A DNA stretch of 64,000 bases from Petaurus breviceps papuanus (GCA_028583685.1 JAMXIF010001183.1:16121231-16185230); one strand, 5' to 3'. Positions 32,335 through 42,990 are shown, counted from the stretch's first letter. The notes: generated from the sequence alone by a model not told the origin. Translations and numbers: made by a program.

Positions 32335-32775
32335 TTCTCCATGCCTAGAAAGCACTCCTTCCTTATCTCTAACTTTTGGAATCCTTTTTCTATGTTTCAG
32401 AATTCATATCTTTGGGGAAGCTAGGTGGTACAGTGAATAGAGCACTGACCCTGGAGTCAGGAGGACCTGAGTTCAAATCTGCCCTCAGACACTTGACACA
32501 CTTGCTAGCTGTTTGACCTTGGGCAAGTCATTTAACCCCAATTGCCTTGCCTTCCCCAATAAAAAAAAAATCCATATCTTTATCAAAGACCCAACTTTCA
32601 TGTCACCATCTCCATGAAACCTTCCCTCATACCCCCAGTTATAAATATTTTGTCTCCTCAAATTCCTATTTATTACACTTATCAATAGATGAGTATCTCC
32701 TGGGACACTGTAAATTTCTTGAGATCAGGAAATGTTTATTTTATTTTTTGTCTTTGTATCCACCAAAGCATAGGA
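32335..32775 (+). mobile_element. L2 LINE 3' end, split by a SINE
   Basis: 'catgcctagaaagcactcct' before the SINE, then 'ccatgaaaccttccctcat', 'taaatttcttgagatcagga' and 'tttgtatccaccaaagca' after it. The usual 'cacatagtagg' terminus is missing. Confidence 0.7.
32414..32569 (+). repeat. WSINE/WALLSI-type SINE
   Basis: Head 'ggggaagctaggtggtacag', A10 tail. Target duplications 'attcatatcttt' (32402-32413) and 'atccatatcttt' (32570-32581) differ at one base. Confidence 0.9.
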
Positions 32776-32789
32776 AGAAAAAAAGGAAA

Positions 32790-33262
32790 TGAGCATTTAA
32801 GCACCTATATGCCAGGTACCGTTCTAAATACTTTACAAATATTACCTCATTTGATTCTCATAAAAATCCTCCCTTGGGAGGTAGGTGATACTATTATCTT
32901 TATTTTACAATTAAGCAAATGGAGGCAGTCAGAGGTTACTTTCCTTGGGTCATACAACTACTACGACCACTAATAACAGCTAACATTTCTATAGCTTCTA
33001 CTATGTGCCAGGCACTATGCAATTACTATTACAATTTTTATCTCATTTGAAACTCTCTGAGGGAGATGTTATTAACATCCTCATTTCAAAGATGAAGAAA
33101 CAGAGGCAAACAGATAAAATTACATGTTCAGGATCAAACAGGTAGTGACTGTCTTAGGACATATTTGAACTCAGGTCTTCCAGACTCTAGCCCCAGTGCT
33201 CTATATACTGTGTGCATCCCTTGCACATAGTAGGCACTTGATAGATATTGTTTAAATTGGCT
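32790..33262 (-). repeat. Two THER1-type SINEs in tandem, then an L2 terminus
   Basis: 32790-32962 is a tail-and-core antisense SINE that stops before its head. 32966-33215 is a second, fuller copy ('aataacagctaacatttcta' to 'tatactgtgtgcatc'). 33217-33262 is a sense L2 end ('cacatagtaggcacttgata'). Confidence 0.7.
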
Positions 33263-33289
33263 TGGGTTTAGGAAGGACACTGACAAACT

Positions 33290-33545
33290 ATAATGCATCT
33301 AGATGAGGCTAAGCTTGATAGGGAGAGAAAATAAAGCAATGCCATATGAAGATTAGTTGGAGGAATTAAGGGTTTTTAGTCTGCAAAAGAGACTTGGGGG
33401 AACCCTGGACATGACAGTTGATAGCAAGCATTTTAAAGGCTGTCCTGTGGAAGAGTCATTAGGCTTGTTCTGTTTGTCCCCAAAAGACAGATCTAGGAGC
33501 AATAGGATGAAATTGTCAAGAAAATAATTAAAGCTTAATCCAAGA
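33290..33545 (+). mobile_element. L3/CR1 LINE 3' region, part 1 of a split copy
   Basis: 'gggtttttagtctgcaaaag', 'aaaggctgtcctgtggaaga' and 'agatctaggagcaataggat' align with 20155-20582. The same copy continues at 33736-33780 and 37981-38108, separated by a SINE and by a HAL1 dimer. Confidence 0.7.
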
Positions 33546-33564
33546 AAAGAAAAAAAAAAAACCT

Positions 33565-33735
33565 TGGGGGTGGCTAGGTGGCATAGTGAATAGAGCACTG
33601 GCCCTGGAGTCAGGAGGACCTGAGTTCAAATGAAGCCTCAGACACATAACACTTACTAGCCATGTAACCTTGAGCAAATCACTTAACCCCAATGGCCCTG
33701 CCCTCCCCCCTCCAAAAAGAAAAAGAAAAGAAAAA
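33565..33735 (+). repeat. WSINE/WALLSI-type SINE inserted in L3
   Basis: Head 'gggggtggctaggtggcata', A-rich tail. Likely duplication of an 'agaaaag...acctt' sequence on both sides (33546-33564 and about 33721-33740), blurred by the A-rich tail. Confidence 0.85.
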
Positions 33736-33780
33736 ACCTTCTGGACAATTCTGAAATGGCCTTTATTAAGAGATGATGGG
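33736..33780 (+). mobile_element. L3/CR1 LINE, part 2
   Basis: 'cttctggacaattctgaaat' continues the L3 relic. Its last 13 bases, 'aagagatgatggg' (33768-33780), are the left target duplication of the HAL1 dimer. Confidence 0.65.
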
Positions 33781-34491
33781 GGGAGGGGCAGAGCCAAAGA
33801 TGGCGGAGTAGAAGCAGGACTTTCACTCGGCACCCACTTCCACCTCCTCTGATAAATGTAAAAAATGACTCTAAACAAACTTTAGAGCTACAGAACCCAC
33901 AAAGTGATAGAGAAAAATTAACCTCCCACTGAAAATAGCATGGCAGGCCAGAAGGGGACATTGCAGCATGCTGGGAGCCAAGCCCAGCCCCATGTGAGTC
34001 CACAATTTTAGCCCCAGAGTGGTTGGACCATCCACGGCTAGAGGGACATTGGGAGAGTAGATCACCAGCAGCTGTGGTGGTTTCCAGAATTATTAACCCA
34101 TAAATGACAAAGACAAGGTGAGAGGTCAGTGGACTTTGGGAAAAGAGAGTCCAGGAGTGCAGTCTGGCCTCTGCCCCCTGGAGGGAGAAGTGGCTGAGGT
34201 GTGGTGGCTGCAGCTGCGTGGCTGCTTCAGAGCTCCTGGCCTGCAGATTGTAGGGGGACCAAGTGACCAGTATCAGGAGTAATTGTGCTTGCTTTCACCT
34301 GCTTGGATCTGGATCGCTGTCTAGGGAGGAGGTCCTGGGGTGCATGAGCAGTGAGCCAGAGCATGTGGAGGCTTCAGAGGGAGCAGCCAACTAATAGCTC
34401 TGGCAGCTGAGAAAACCCCAGCAGTTTGGGACAAAGCTCTCCTCTCTGAAAGCAGAGTTCTACTGTGGCAAAAAGCTCAAAAGTCAAATAA

Positions 34492-35136
34492 TTGAGTGGC
34501 AATGTGAGCAAGCAAGGGAAGCAAAGCAAGCTCAGCAATCCAACTTTAGACTCCTACTTTGGGTACAAAAAGGGTCAAAGTATGGAACAGGAGGAAGACA
34601 ACAAAGTCAGAACTCCTGCACCAAAAGTTTCTAAGAAAAATAGGAACTGGGGGCAGCCAGGTAGCACAGCGAGTAAGAGCACCGGCTCCAGTGTCGGGAT
34701 GACCTGGGGATCGAATCCCAGGCTCAGACACTTAGCACCCACTGAGAAACACCTGGCCATGTAATCTTGAGCAAGTTACTTAACCCCAATTGCTTTAAAA
34801 AAAAAAAGGAACTGGTTACAGGCCATAGAGGAGCTTCAGAAGGATTTTGAAAACCAAATAAGAGAAACGGAGGAAAAATTAGGAAGAGAAATAGGAATGA
34901 TGCAAGAAAATCATGAAAAGAGAGTGAACACTTGACTGAAGAAAATAACACCATAAAAAATAGATTAACTCCAATGGCAAAAGAGGCCTAAAAAGCCAAT
35001 GAGGAAAAGAATGCCTTAAATCAAATTTGCCAGATGGAAAAAAAAATTTCAAAAGCTCACCAAAGAGAATAATTCCTTCAAAATTAGATTGGAGCAAATA
35101 GAAGATAGTGACTTTATGAGAAATCAGGATACTATT
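34492..35136 (+). pseudogene. HAL1 ORF1, N-terminal part, SINE-interrupted
   Basis: Begins with frame SGNVSKQGKQSKLSNPTLDS, the L1 ORF1 N-terminus, then an acidic KKGQSMEQEEDNK stretch. A family-D SINE splits it at 34651. After the SINE, the coiled-coil region ('ggccatagaggagcttcaga') continues in damaged frames to 35136, where the second HAL1 copy begins. The ORF1 RNA-binding domains are absent from this half. Confidence 0.8.
34651..34806 (+). repeat. Young SINE family 'D' inside HAL1
   Basis: 'gggcagccaggtagcacagc' to an A-rich tail. Exact 9-bp duplication 'aggaactgg' at 34642-34650 and 34807-34815. It is younger than the HAL1 insertion. Confidence 0.9.
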
Positions 35137-35832
35137 AAACAGGGAGTAGAAACAGGACTTCCACATGGCTCCCACTTCCACCTCCTCCGATACATGTAAA
35201 AAAATGACTCTAAACAAACTTTAGATCTCCAGAGCCTACAAAGTGACAGAGAAAAACTAACCTCCTGCTAAGACAGCCTGGCAGGTTGGCAGGAATGGGC
35301 CATCACAGCACTCTGGGAGCAGAGCCCAACCCAACGTGAGTCTGCGGTTTTAGCCTCAGGGCAGACATGGACAGCCCTGGCTGGAGGGATGTTGGGAAAA
35401 TGGATCACTAGCCCCTTTGGTGGTTTCCAGAATTATAAACCTATAAATGCTAAAGACAAAGTGAGAGTGGACTTTGGGATCAGGGGGTCCAAGAGTGCGG
35501 TCTGGCCTCTGTCCCCAGAGGGAGAAGCGACTGAGCCTCCATGGCCATGGCTGCTTCAGAGCTCCTGGCCTGCAGATTGTAGGGGACCAAGTGACCAGCA
35601 TCAGGAGTAATCGTGCTTGCTTTTACCTGCTTGGATCGGGATCACTGTCTAGGGTGGAGGTCCTGGGGTGTGTGACCAGTGTGCCAGAGGCAGTAGAGGC
35701 TTCAGAGAGGGCAGCCAACTAATAGCTCTGGCATCTGAGAAAACCCCAGCAATCTGGGACAAAGCTCTCCTCTCTGGAAGCAGAGTTCTACTGTGGCAAA
35801 AAGCTCAAAAATCAAGTAACTGAGTGGCATCA

Positions 35833-36906
35833 TGAGCAAAAAAAAGGAAGCAAAGCAAGCAGAGCAATCCAACATTAGACTCCTATTTTGGGGACAAAAA
35901 GAATCAAAGCATGGAACAGGAAGAAGACAGTGAGGTTAGAAGTCCTGCACCAAATGCTTCCAAGAAAAATATGAGTTGGTTACAGGCCATAGAGGAGCTT
36001 AAAAAGGATTTTGAAAACCAAATAAGACAAATGGAGGAAAAATTAGGAAGAGAAATGAGAATGATGCAAGAAAATTATGAAATGAGAGTCAACAACCTGA
36101 CTGAAGAAAATAACATCTTAAAAAATAGACTAACTCAAATGGCAAAACAGGTTTAAAAAGCCAATGAGGAGAAGAATGCCTTAAAAAGCTAAATTTGCCA
36201 AATGGAAAAAGAATCTCAAAAGCTCACTGAAGAGAATCATTCCTTCAGAATTAGATTGGAGCAAATGGAAGCTAGTGATTTTAAGAGAAATCAAGATACT
36301 ATTAAACAGACCCAAACAAATGAAAAAATAGAAGGCAATGTGAAATATCTCATTGGGAAAACCACTGACCTGGAAAATAGATCCAGGAGAGATAATTTAA
36401 AAATTATTGGACTACCTGAAAACCATGATCAAAAAAAGAACCTAGAAATCATCCTCCAAGAAATTCTCAGGAAAGTTGCCCTGATGTTTTAGAACCAGAG
36501 GATAAAATAGAGGTTGAAAGAATCCACCAATCACTCCCTGAAAAAGTTCCCAAAAAGAAAACTCCTAGGAATATTATAGGCAGGTTCCAGAGTTCCCAGA
36601 TCAAGGAGAAAATATTACAAACAGCCAGGAAGAAAACAAGTTTAATATTGTGGAAACACAATCAGGATAACACAGAATCTGGCAGCTTCTACACTGAGGG
36701 ATTGAAGGTCTTGGAATATGATATTCCAGAGGTCAAAGTAGCTGGGATTAAAACCAAGAATCGCCTACGCAGCAGAATTTAGTATCATGTTTCAGGGGAA
36801 AATATGGTCATTCAGGGGAATAGATGACATTCAAGCATTCATGATGAAAAAACCAGAGTTGAATAGAAAGTTTGACATTCAAATACAAGAAGCAAGAGAA
36901 GCATGA
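35833..36906 (+). pseudogene. HAL1 ORF1 (second half of dimer), decayed
   Basis: Homologous along its length to the ORF1 at 58790-59848. Recognisable parts are the N-terminal basic segment, the coiled coil (frames at 35911-36156 and 36202-36492, e.g. LTEENNILKNRLTQMAKQV), the RRM-type NLKIIGLPE motif near 36398-36424, and the C-terminal domain ending KFDIQIQEAREA before a TGA at about 36904. A stop after MAKQV, another near 36190 and frame breaks after 36492 show it is dead. Confidence 0.8.
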
Positions 36907-36989
36907 GAAGGTAAACAGGGAAAAGAAATCATAAGGAACTTATCAAAGTTGAAGTATTTACATTCCTACATGGAAAAATGATAATTATA

Positions 36990-37140
36990 ACTTATAAAAC
37001 TTTTCCCAGTATGAGAATACATGAAGGGAATATAAATGTGTGTATACACATACATATATGTCCACATAGGAGGGTATATGGGCATATGAATACATACATG
37101 AGTGTGTGTGTATATATGTGTACAGGTATACATAGACAGA
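36990..37140. repeat. TG/CATA-rich simple repeat within HAL1 3' region
   Basis: Imperfect 'tgtgtatacacatacatata'-like sequence lies where the other HAL1 copy (60130-60220) has a similar but shorter run. Confidence 0.75.
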
Positions 37141-37980
37141 GGGCACAGGACCAATTGAATGGCAAGGGATGATACTTAAAAGGTGAAATTGAGAGGTGAG
37201 AGAGGAATATAATGAGAGGAGATGGGGAAAGACAGAATGGGGTAAATTATCTCATATGGAAAAGGCAAGAGAAAACTGTTACCATGGAGGGGAAGAACAG
37301 GAAGGCAAAAGGGAATGAGTCAACCTTACTGTCATTTAATTTTGCTTAGGAAGGGAATGACATACATACTAAATAGGGTATCTCACCCTATAGGAGAGCA
37401 GGGAAGAAGGGGATGAGAGGGGGGATGATGGAGGGGAGGGCAGGTTGGGGGGAGGGAAGTTGGAAGCACACACTTTTGAAAAGGGACAGGGTCAAAGTAG
37501 AGAATAGAACAAGTGGGGGGCGGGATTGGATGGAGGGAAATATAGTCAGTCTTTCACAGTATATCTACTATGGAAATGTTTTGCATAGCTACACATGTAC
37601 AACTTATATTGAATTGCTTATCTTCCCAGTAAGGGTCAGTGATGATAGAGGAAGGGAAAGAATCTGGATTTCAAAGTTTTAAAAGCAAATGTTTAAAATT
37701 ATATATATTTTTCACATGCAACTGGGAAATAAGCTATACAGGCACTGGGGCATAAAGATCCATCTTGCCCTACTGGATAGTTGGAGGGGGGATGGAGGAG
37801 GATATGGGAGAGAGAAGATTGGGGGAGGGTGCGTTCAGTGGGATCACTGTTTTTGCGGTGGGGGGTAGGGGAAAGATGGAGAGAAAATTTATAACTCAAT
37901 CTCGTGGAAATGAATGAAGTAAACTAAAAATAAACATAAAATTTAATTCAAAAAATAAAATTAAATTAATCATAAAAAAA

Positions 37981-38108
37981 AGAGATAATGGGTTCCAGTT
38001 TTCTGGAAGTCTTCAAGAAAAGGCTAGATGACAACTTCTCAGTTATGTAGTAGAGGGAATTCTTGGTTGAGTATGGGTTTGACTAGATCAGTTCTGAGAT
38101 TTTGTAAA
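37981..38108 (+). mobile_element. L3/CR1 LINE, part 3 (3' end)
   Basis: After the dimer the L3 relic resumes: 'ggttccagttttctggaagt', 'cttcaagaaaaggctagatg' and 'gggtttgactagatcagttc'. This completes a copy split across 4.8 kb. Confidence 0.7.
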
Positions 38109-38109
38109 A

Positions 38110-38435
38110 ACTAAACGTTCTTTTCTGTGTCTCTTTACCCTCCTCTTGTTTTATGCATGCCAATTTACTCTGCTTTTCAGAATGGTTCCCAGAGTGGTGA
38201 GAATATGGAGGAGGAATCTGAGGCCATAGAATCTTGATCTTTTAGAAGTTGGACACATGACCCTCTTCCTAGATTTGTCCAATAACCTGACTACTTTAAT
38301 TATACAAGGACTCTATGAGTTCCTCAATGTAGGCACTCACTCCAATGGTAAAGGCAGCTACCCCCAATATACTGGAGGTCTTCTTCAGGTCTTTTAACAT
38401 TTTGTGGGAAAAAATTCTGTGCTTAGCCTGGAATT
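38110..38435. other. Unrecognised non-coding sequence
   Basis: No supported feature. Confidence 0.4.
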
Positions 38436-38439
38436 AAAG

Positions 38440-38662
38440 TGGCAGCTTGATGTGGTGGTTGAAGTGGAGTTAGGAAGAGCTGAATTTGCATCCTGTTTCT
38501 GACACTTTACTAGCTCTATCAATTTGGGTATATTGCTTAACCTCTCCCAGTCTCAGTTTCTTCATCTGTAAAATGGGAATAATGATCTCGCCTACCTCAC
38601 AGAATTGTTGTGAAGACTAAAGGAAAGTGTTATATAAATATTAGCTTTCATTACCCCTTATT
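38440..38662 (+). repeat. THER1-type CORE-SINE
   Basis: 'ggcagcttgatgtggtggtt' head, 'tcagtttcttcatctgtaaa' core and L2-like tail 'gtgttatataaatattagct'. Confidence 0.75.
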
Positions 38663-38719
38663 CTTATTACATGATAAATTTTGATTTTGATTTGAATTTG
38701 ATTTTTAAGAGTAATGGCA

Positions 38720-39045
38720 GGGCGGCCAGGTAGCACAGCAAGTAAGAGCACCGGCTCCAGTGTTGAGAAGACCTGGAGATCGAATCCCGGGCTCAGACAC
38801 TTAGCACCCACCCAGAAATACCTGGCCGTGTAACCTTGAGCAAGTTACTTAACCCCAATTGCTTAGGGGCAGCCAGGTGGCTCAGCGAGTAAGAGTACCG
38901 GCTCCAGTGTTGGGACGACCTGGAGATCGAATCCCGGGCTCAGACACTCAGCACCACACCCAGAAATAATTGGCTGTGTAACCTTGAGCAAGTTACTTAA
39001 CCCCAATTGCTTAAAAATTAAAAAAAAAATTAAAAAAAAATTAAA
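38720..39045 (+). repeat. Head-to-tail dimer of SINE family 'D'
   Basis: Monomer 1 (38720-38864) runs from 'gggcggccaggtagcacagc' to 'aaccccaattgctt'. Monomer 2 starts immediately at 38865 ('aggggcagccaggtggctca') with no A-tail between, and ends in an A-rich tail. The exact 13-bp duplication 'aagagtaatggca' lies at 38707-38719 and 39046-39058, so the pair inserted as one dimeric unit. Confidence 0.92.
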
Positions 39046-39064
39046 AAGAGTAATGGCAACAGCC

Positions 39065-39480
39065 AATGACAACAAAATAATGATGACTTCTATTAAAGTT
39101 CTACTCTGATCATTCAAGTGTCATTGTAATGTAAGGATAGGCCTGAGTTCTTAATTGCTATACTTCTAGAACCCTGACTCTGGCAAAAGGATTTTTAGTA
39201 TAGGCCCACTATAGACTTGATGTCCATTCTTGAGGGCAAGTTTAACTATATTAGGAGAGCTGATCACTAGACTGATCACAAGGTTATGAATTTTTTGACC
39301 AGAGCAACTCATCAAGACTGGCTACTAAGGTGTGACAAAATTGTGATTTGTCTTAGTGGAAGAAGACACCTTCCCTCCCACCCCCAGTGTAAACCCTATC
39401 TATCAGAAGCATTAGAGAAGAAACAAGAATGATTTCTTGGTTTTATATAATACCATAAATACAGTTGCCAAAGTTTTTTT
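39065..39480. other. Unrecognised non-coding sequence
   Basis: No supported feature. Confidence 0.4.
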
Positions 39481-39487
39481 TTACCTT

Positions 39488-39655
39488 CATTATTTCATTT
39501 TATCTTCACAACTACTCTGAGTTAGGTTGGTCAGGCATCATTTATCCCCATTTTGCAGACAGATAATAAATTTGAGTCTCAGAGAAGCTAAATGACTGGG
39601 CCAATAGTTATTGGTAGATCTGTAATGAGAATTCATATTCTAATTCACTCTTCTT
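39488..39655 (-). repeat. MIR-type SINE
   Basis: Antisense: 'tatcttcacaactactctga', 'ccccattttgcagacagata', diverged head. Confidence 0.65.
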
Positions 39656-39659
39656 CCTC

Positions 39660-41350
39660 TTTCTAAGTTCCATTCTATGGTTTAGCAGGCTCTTTTTTTT
39701 TTTTTTTTGATGCTTATTTGGAAACAACTCATTAAAGTTCCTTTGCTAAGGAGAAAGCCTAAGAAAGGACATGAACCAGTTTTCCCTTCCTCCATACCTG
39801 GTAGGTTGCATTGTTGGTGTTTAGGATAGGGCAGTGACAAAACTGGTTTTAGTCTGTCTTTGGGGTTTTTGGTGCTTTCCCACTTTCCAATTTTCTGCTA
39901 CTCTCTTTAAGGTAGCAGAGAAATCTCTCTTCATTTTGCACAGGCTGGAAGTGCAGGGACTACTCATGGGCCCAGTACTACCCATGTAAACACCATGGAA
40001 GTTTTAAGCTGCTCTGTCTCCTACCTGGTCAGATTTGACTCTCCTTAGGCAACCTGGTCTCTGATCCAGTAGTCAAATTTCAGCCACTTCAGGTGACATA
40101 TTTTTAAAGGTAGAAAGACTTTAGTTTTCTTCATAAATCATAGTGCACAGATAGTCACTTATTTTATTCTCTCTGCTCATAAGGTTGGTCTTGTCTTGCA
40201 CTTACCTGGAAACAAAGGAGAGAATGAACTTACTGTAAGCCGTTTTGAGCACTTGACAAAGAGTGATGATAATAGAAGGCTCCTAGATTTAGAGTTGAAA
40301 AGAAATTTAAAGGTAATCTAGTCCAGCTTCCTTATTTTGAAGCTCACTCAATGCCTTGCCTAGACAGGCAAAAAGACTTACTATATAACACCCCATATTT
40401 TTGTTGGTAGCTCTGGGGTCTACAGAGAATCGTTATGTGGTAAGACAGTTCTTAATATCTTATCCATTTGGTCAAAAGTAGAGCACTTTATCTGTGACAA
40501 CATTCAACTTATTCACCTGGGTTGAAGGTAATTTTTGGAAGGCAAAACTTCCTGCTTCCTGCCCTTGAACCATTCCTCACGACACCAGTGCACCCGCACT
40601 CTCTGCAGGATGGCAGCTGCCATTATTTAGTCAATGATAAAATAAGGCTTTAACAATTGGGGGAAATGCTTCGCTGACCTGCTTTCTTTCTCAGTTATCA
40701 CTAAGGAAAATATCCAACATGAAATTTTGGGTTATCTTTGCAAAGCTGCATTATAAAGAGTGTGGCTTTGGGGGAATTTTTTCCCTCCTTTCTGGAAATC
40801 CCTTAGTGTTGGCCCTGGTTCTAGGTACATTTTCACAGGACGACAACAATGCTTTGTGTTTTCAGAGCACCTTTCTCTTTCAACCCTTCACTCCTACCCT
40901 ATGCACTTTATAGAAACCCTGTACAACTTGCTCTGAGGGGAAGGGCAGACAGGGAGAGTTGTTGAACCTACTGGGAGAGGCATCAGGAAATACTGGTTGT
41001 AGGGAAGGGGCTACACCCAGGCAGAAGCCTCCAAAGACAGCATATACAAGAATAGACTCAGTTCTCCTTCTTTGATTTCCTTGGTCCTCAGTAGAATAGC
41101 CACTGCCCAGAGGCATGGTGTAGTGGCAATCACACTGGCATACCCAGGATGGCTGCTAGCACAAGTTCTTAGATCTGTTTTCCTAGGAAAGATAGCTGTT
41201 TAAGAGGTCAACAATCTTTTAAAATTACATTTACTAGTTCAGAGGAAAAGTCAGCAACCCTGAACTTCAGAGAATATACAAACAGATAAAATGCAAGAAG
41301 AGAATAAAGACCAACAGACAGGGCTCTTGACTGCCTGAATCAGCTATACA
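39660..41350. other. Long unrecognised non-coding stretch
   Basis: Only a T16 run (39693-39708) and a weak MIR/L3-like 'gtaatctagtccagcttcct' at about 40310-40340 stand out. 40590-40790 is non-repetitive and could be conserved non-coding DNA, but this is untested. Confidence 0.35.
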
Positions 41351-41353
41351 CTT

Positions 41354-41354
<1 letters not shown>

Positions 41355-41415
<61 letters not shown>
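41355..41415. repeat. (AT)n microsatellite
   Basis: A pure AT run. A second, longer run lies 125 bp downstream. Confidence 0.95.
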
Positions 41416-41418
<3 letters not shown>

Positions 41419-41540
41419 GGATCTAGAGAGCCTTTACATCTGAGCAGTCAGAGAGCTCTGAACATACAGCCACTCAGAATCTTGACCAGGGAATCACAAG
41501 ATCTTTCTCATAAGTGAACCCCCAAAGCAAATACCAACTC

Positions 41541-41541
41541 A

Positions 41542-41589
<48 letters not shown>

Positions 41590-41599
41590 NNNNNNNNNN

Positions 41600-41646
<47 letters not shown>
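41541..41646. repeat. (AT)n microsatellite with assembly gap
   Basis: An AT run broken by 10 Ns at 41590-41599, where assembly failed. The true length is unknown. Confidence 0.95.
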
Positions 41647-41649
<3 letters not shown>

Positions 41650-41652
<3 letters not shown>

Positions 41653-42208
41653 TTCTCAGTGCCAGAAAGTGTCACAACTCTCCTGACTTGGTGTCTAATT
41701 AGAAATCACCAAAAGGTGTGAAAGCCTTCCTACAAGCAAGCCTCCCCTAAGCAAGGTTCCATTAATGGGCTCCATGGTGAGGCCTGTTGATGGACAGGGA
41801 AGATCTTATATCCCATTAACATTACACATGATGATCCTGTTTCTGTTCCACAGAGGGAAGAGTCAGCTTCGCTAGCATATGCACTTGATGGCCCCCACTC
41901 CCATGCCTACTATAGCACCTTGTGATAGTTTTACCTGCATTGGGATAGATTTCCAAAAGAGATAGGGTCATCTCTAGCTGCTCTTTGTTACATGATGCCT
42001 GGGATATTGAGAAGTCTTACAGATGATTTTGGCTGCAATTAATAATCCAATTTAGCAGTCTTCTGGGGTGGCAAAATATAGTCAGAATTCTCTTTGGGAC
42101 GCAAGTCACTGATGGTGATGACCATGGGCTAGAATCAAGAACTGAGAGAGTTTGGATTCTGGAGACAGCCAGGAATAGAGAAGGGCTGAATGTGTATTTA
42201 AGAGAGAC
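41650..42208. other. Unrecognised non-coding sequence
   Basis: No supported feature. Confidence 0.4.
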
Positions 42209-42211
42209 TTT

Positions 42212-42990
42212 TTGTTGCTCAGTCATGTCCAACTCTTTGTGACCCCATTTGGGGTTTTCTTGGCAGAGATACTGGAGTGATTTGTCATTTCCTACTCCAG
42301 TTCATCTTACAGATGAGGAAACTGAGGCAAACAGGGTTAAGGGACTTCTCCAGGGTCACAAAACCAGTAAGTATCTGAGAACAGATTTGAAGGAAGATGA
42401 GTCTTCCTGACTACAAGCCCAGACTTTATCCACTGTGCCCCCTGAGCATTCAGGGAGTACTAACTGCTCTGGTGAGGGGGCTTGCTGAGCCTTTTTCAGG
42501 GCTGTTCATCCACCTTTGGTATCCACCTTTACCCAACTCTCATCTCTGGCTCCAAAAAGCTGTAGCATGGGCAGATGCCATGCTCCAGTAAACCATTAGC
42601 AGACAGACTAAGCCAAGTTGAAGATAACCAATAGGCCTCAGACCTGTTTGTGAGTTAGGGGAAATCTCTACTCCACACATGTGGAGATTTGCCCCAGCAA
42701 TATGGGCAGGTTAGAACAATATTTTTCCAATAACCATGAATATGGTTGAAGCAGGAGCTATGGCATGCTTAGAGTTTGATTAAGCATTAAAGATGCCAAG
42801 GTCATCCGCTGGATCTTGGGCCATCACCAGTTGTTTTGACTTTTGTCCTGCCACTGGACTTCAATGACCCTGGAAGAGAGAATGACGTTGGAGACTTTGT
42901 GCAACTCTGCCTCATTAAATCCAGCTCAGGCACAAATCAAGACATCACCTTTGATGTCATTTATCCTCTGAAATGAAGGACAAACAACAA
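42212..42990 (+). mobile_element. Composite repeat: inverted MAR1 SINE joined to 'R' element, copy B
   Basis: The antisense MAR1-type SINE (42212-42440, 'ttgttgctcagtcatgtcca' to 'ccactgtgccccct') passes straight into about 550 bp that matches copy A. It ends 'gaaatgaaggacaaacaaca'. The two ends are roughly inverted (ttgttg... / ...caacaa). See copy A at 25683-26422. Confidence 0.65.

Larger units (their letters stand above)
33781..37979 (+). mobile_element. HAL1 (half-L1) chimeric dimer
   Basis: Two HAL1 copies in the same orientation. The first (33781-35136) has an L1-type 5' UTR ('gcagagccaaagatggcgg') and the start of ORF1. The second (35137-37979) restarts at 'ggagtagaaacaggacttcc' in the 5' UTR and continues through ORF1 and a 3' UTR to an A-rich end. 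No ORF2 is present. 13-bp duplications 'aagagatgatggg' / 'aagagataatggg' (33768-33780, 37980-37992) enclose the pair, so both halves arrived together. The first half carries a later SINE at 34651-34806. Confidence 0.85.

Noticed and set aside
34492-34764. ORF that looks like a 90-aa protein
   Set aside because: Its first half is HAL1 ORF1 and its second half is an inserted SINE, so it is not a gene.
33781-37979. HAL1 dimer read as an element with long terminal repeats
   Set aside because: The repeated part is an L1 5' UTR plus ORF1, the element ends in an A-rich tail, and the 13-bp duplications match LINE-type insertion rather than LTR integration.
41514-41702. ORF with Ile-Tyr repeats
   Set aside because: It is the translation of an (AT)n array across an N gap.
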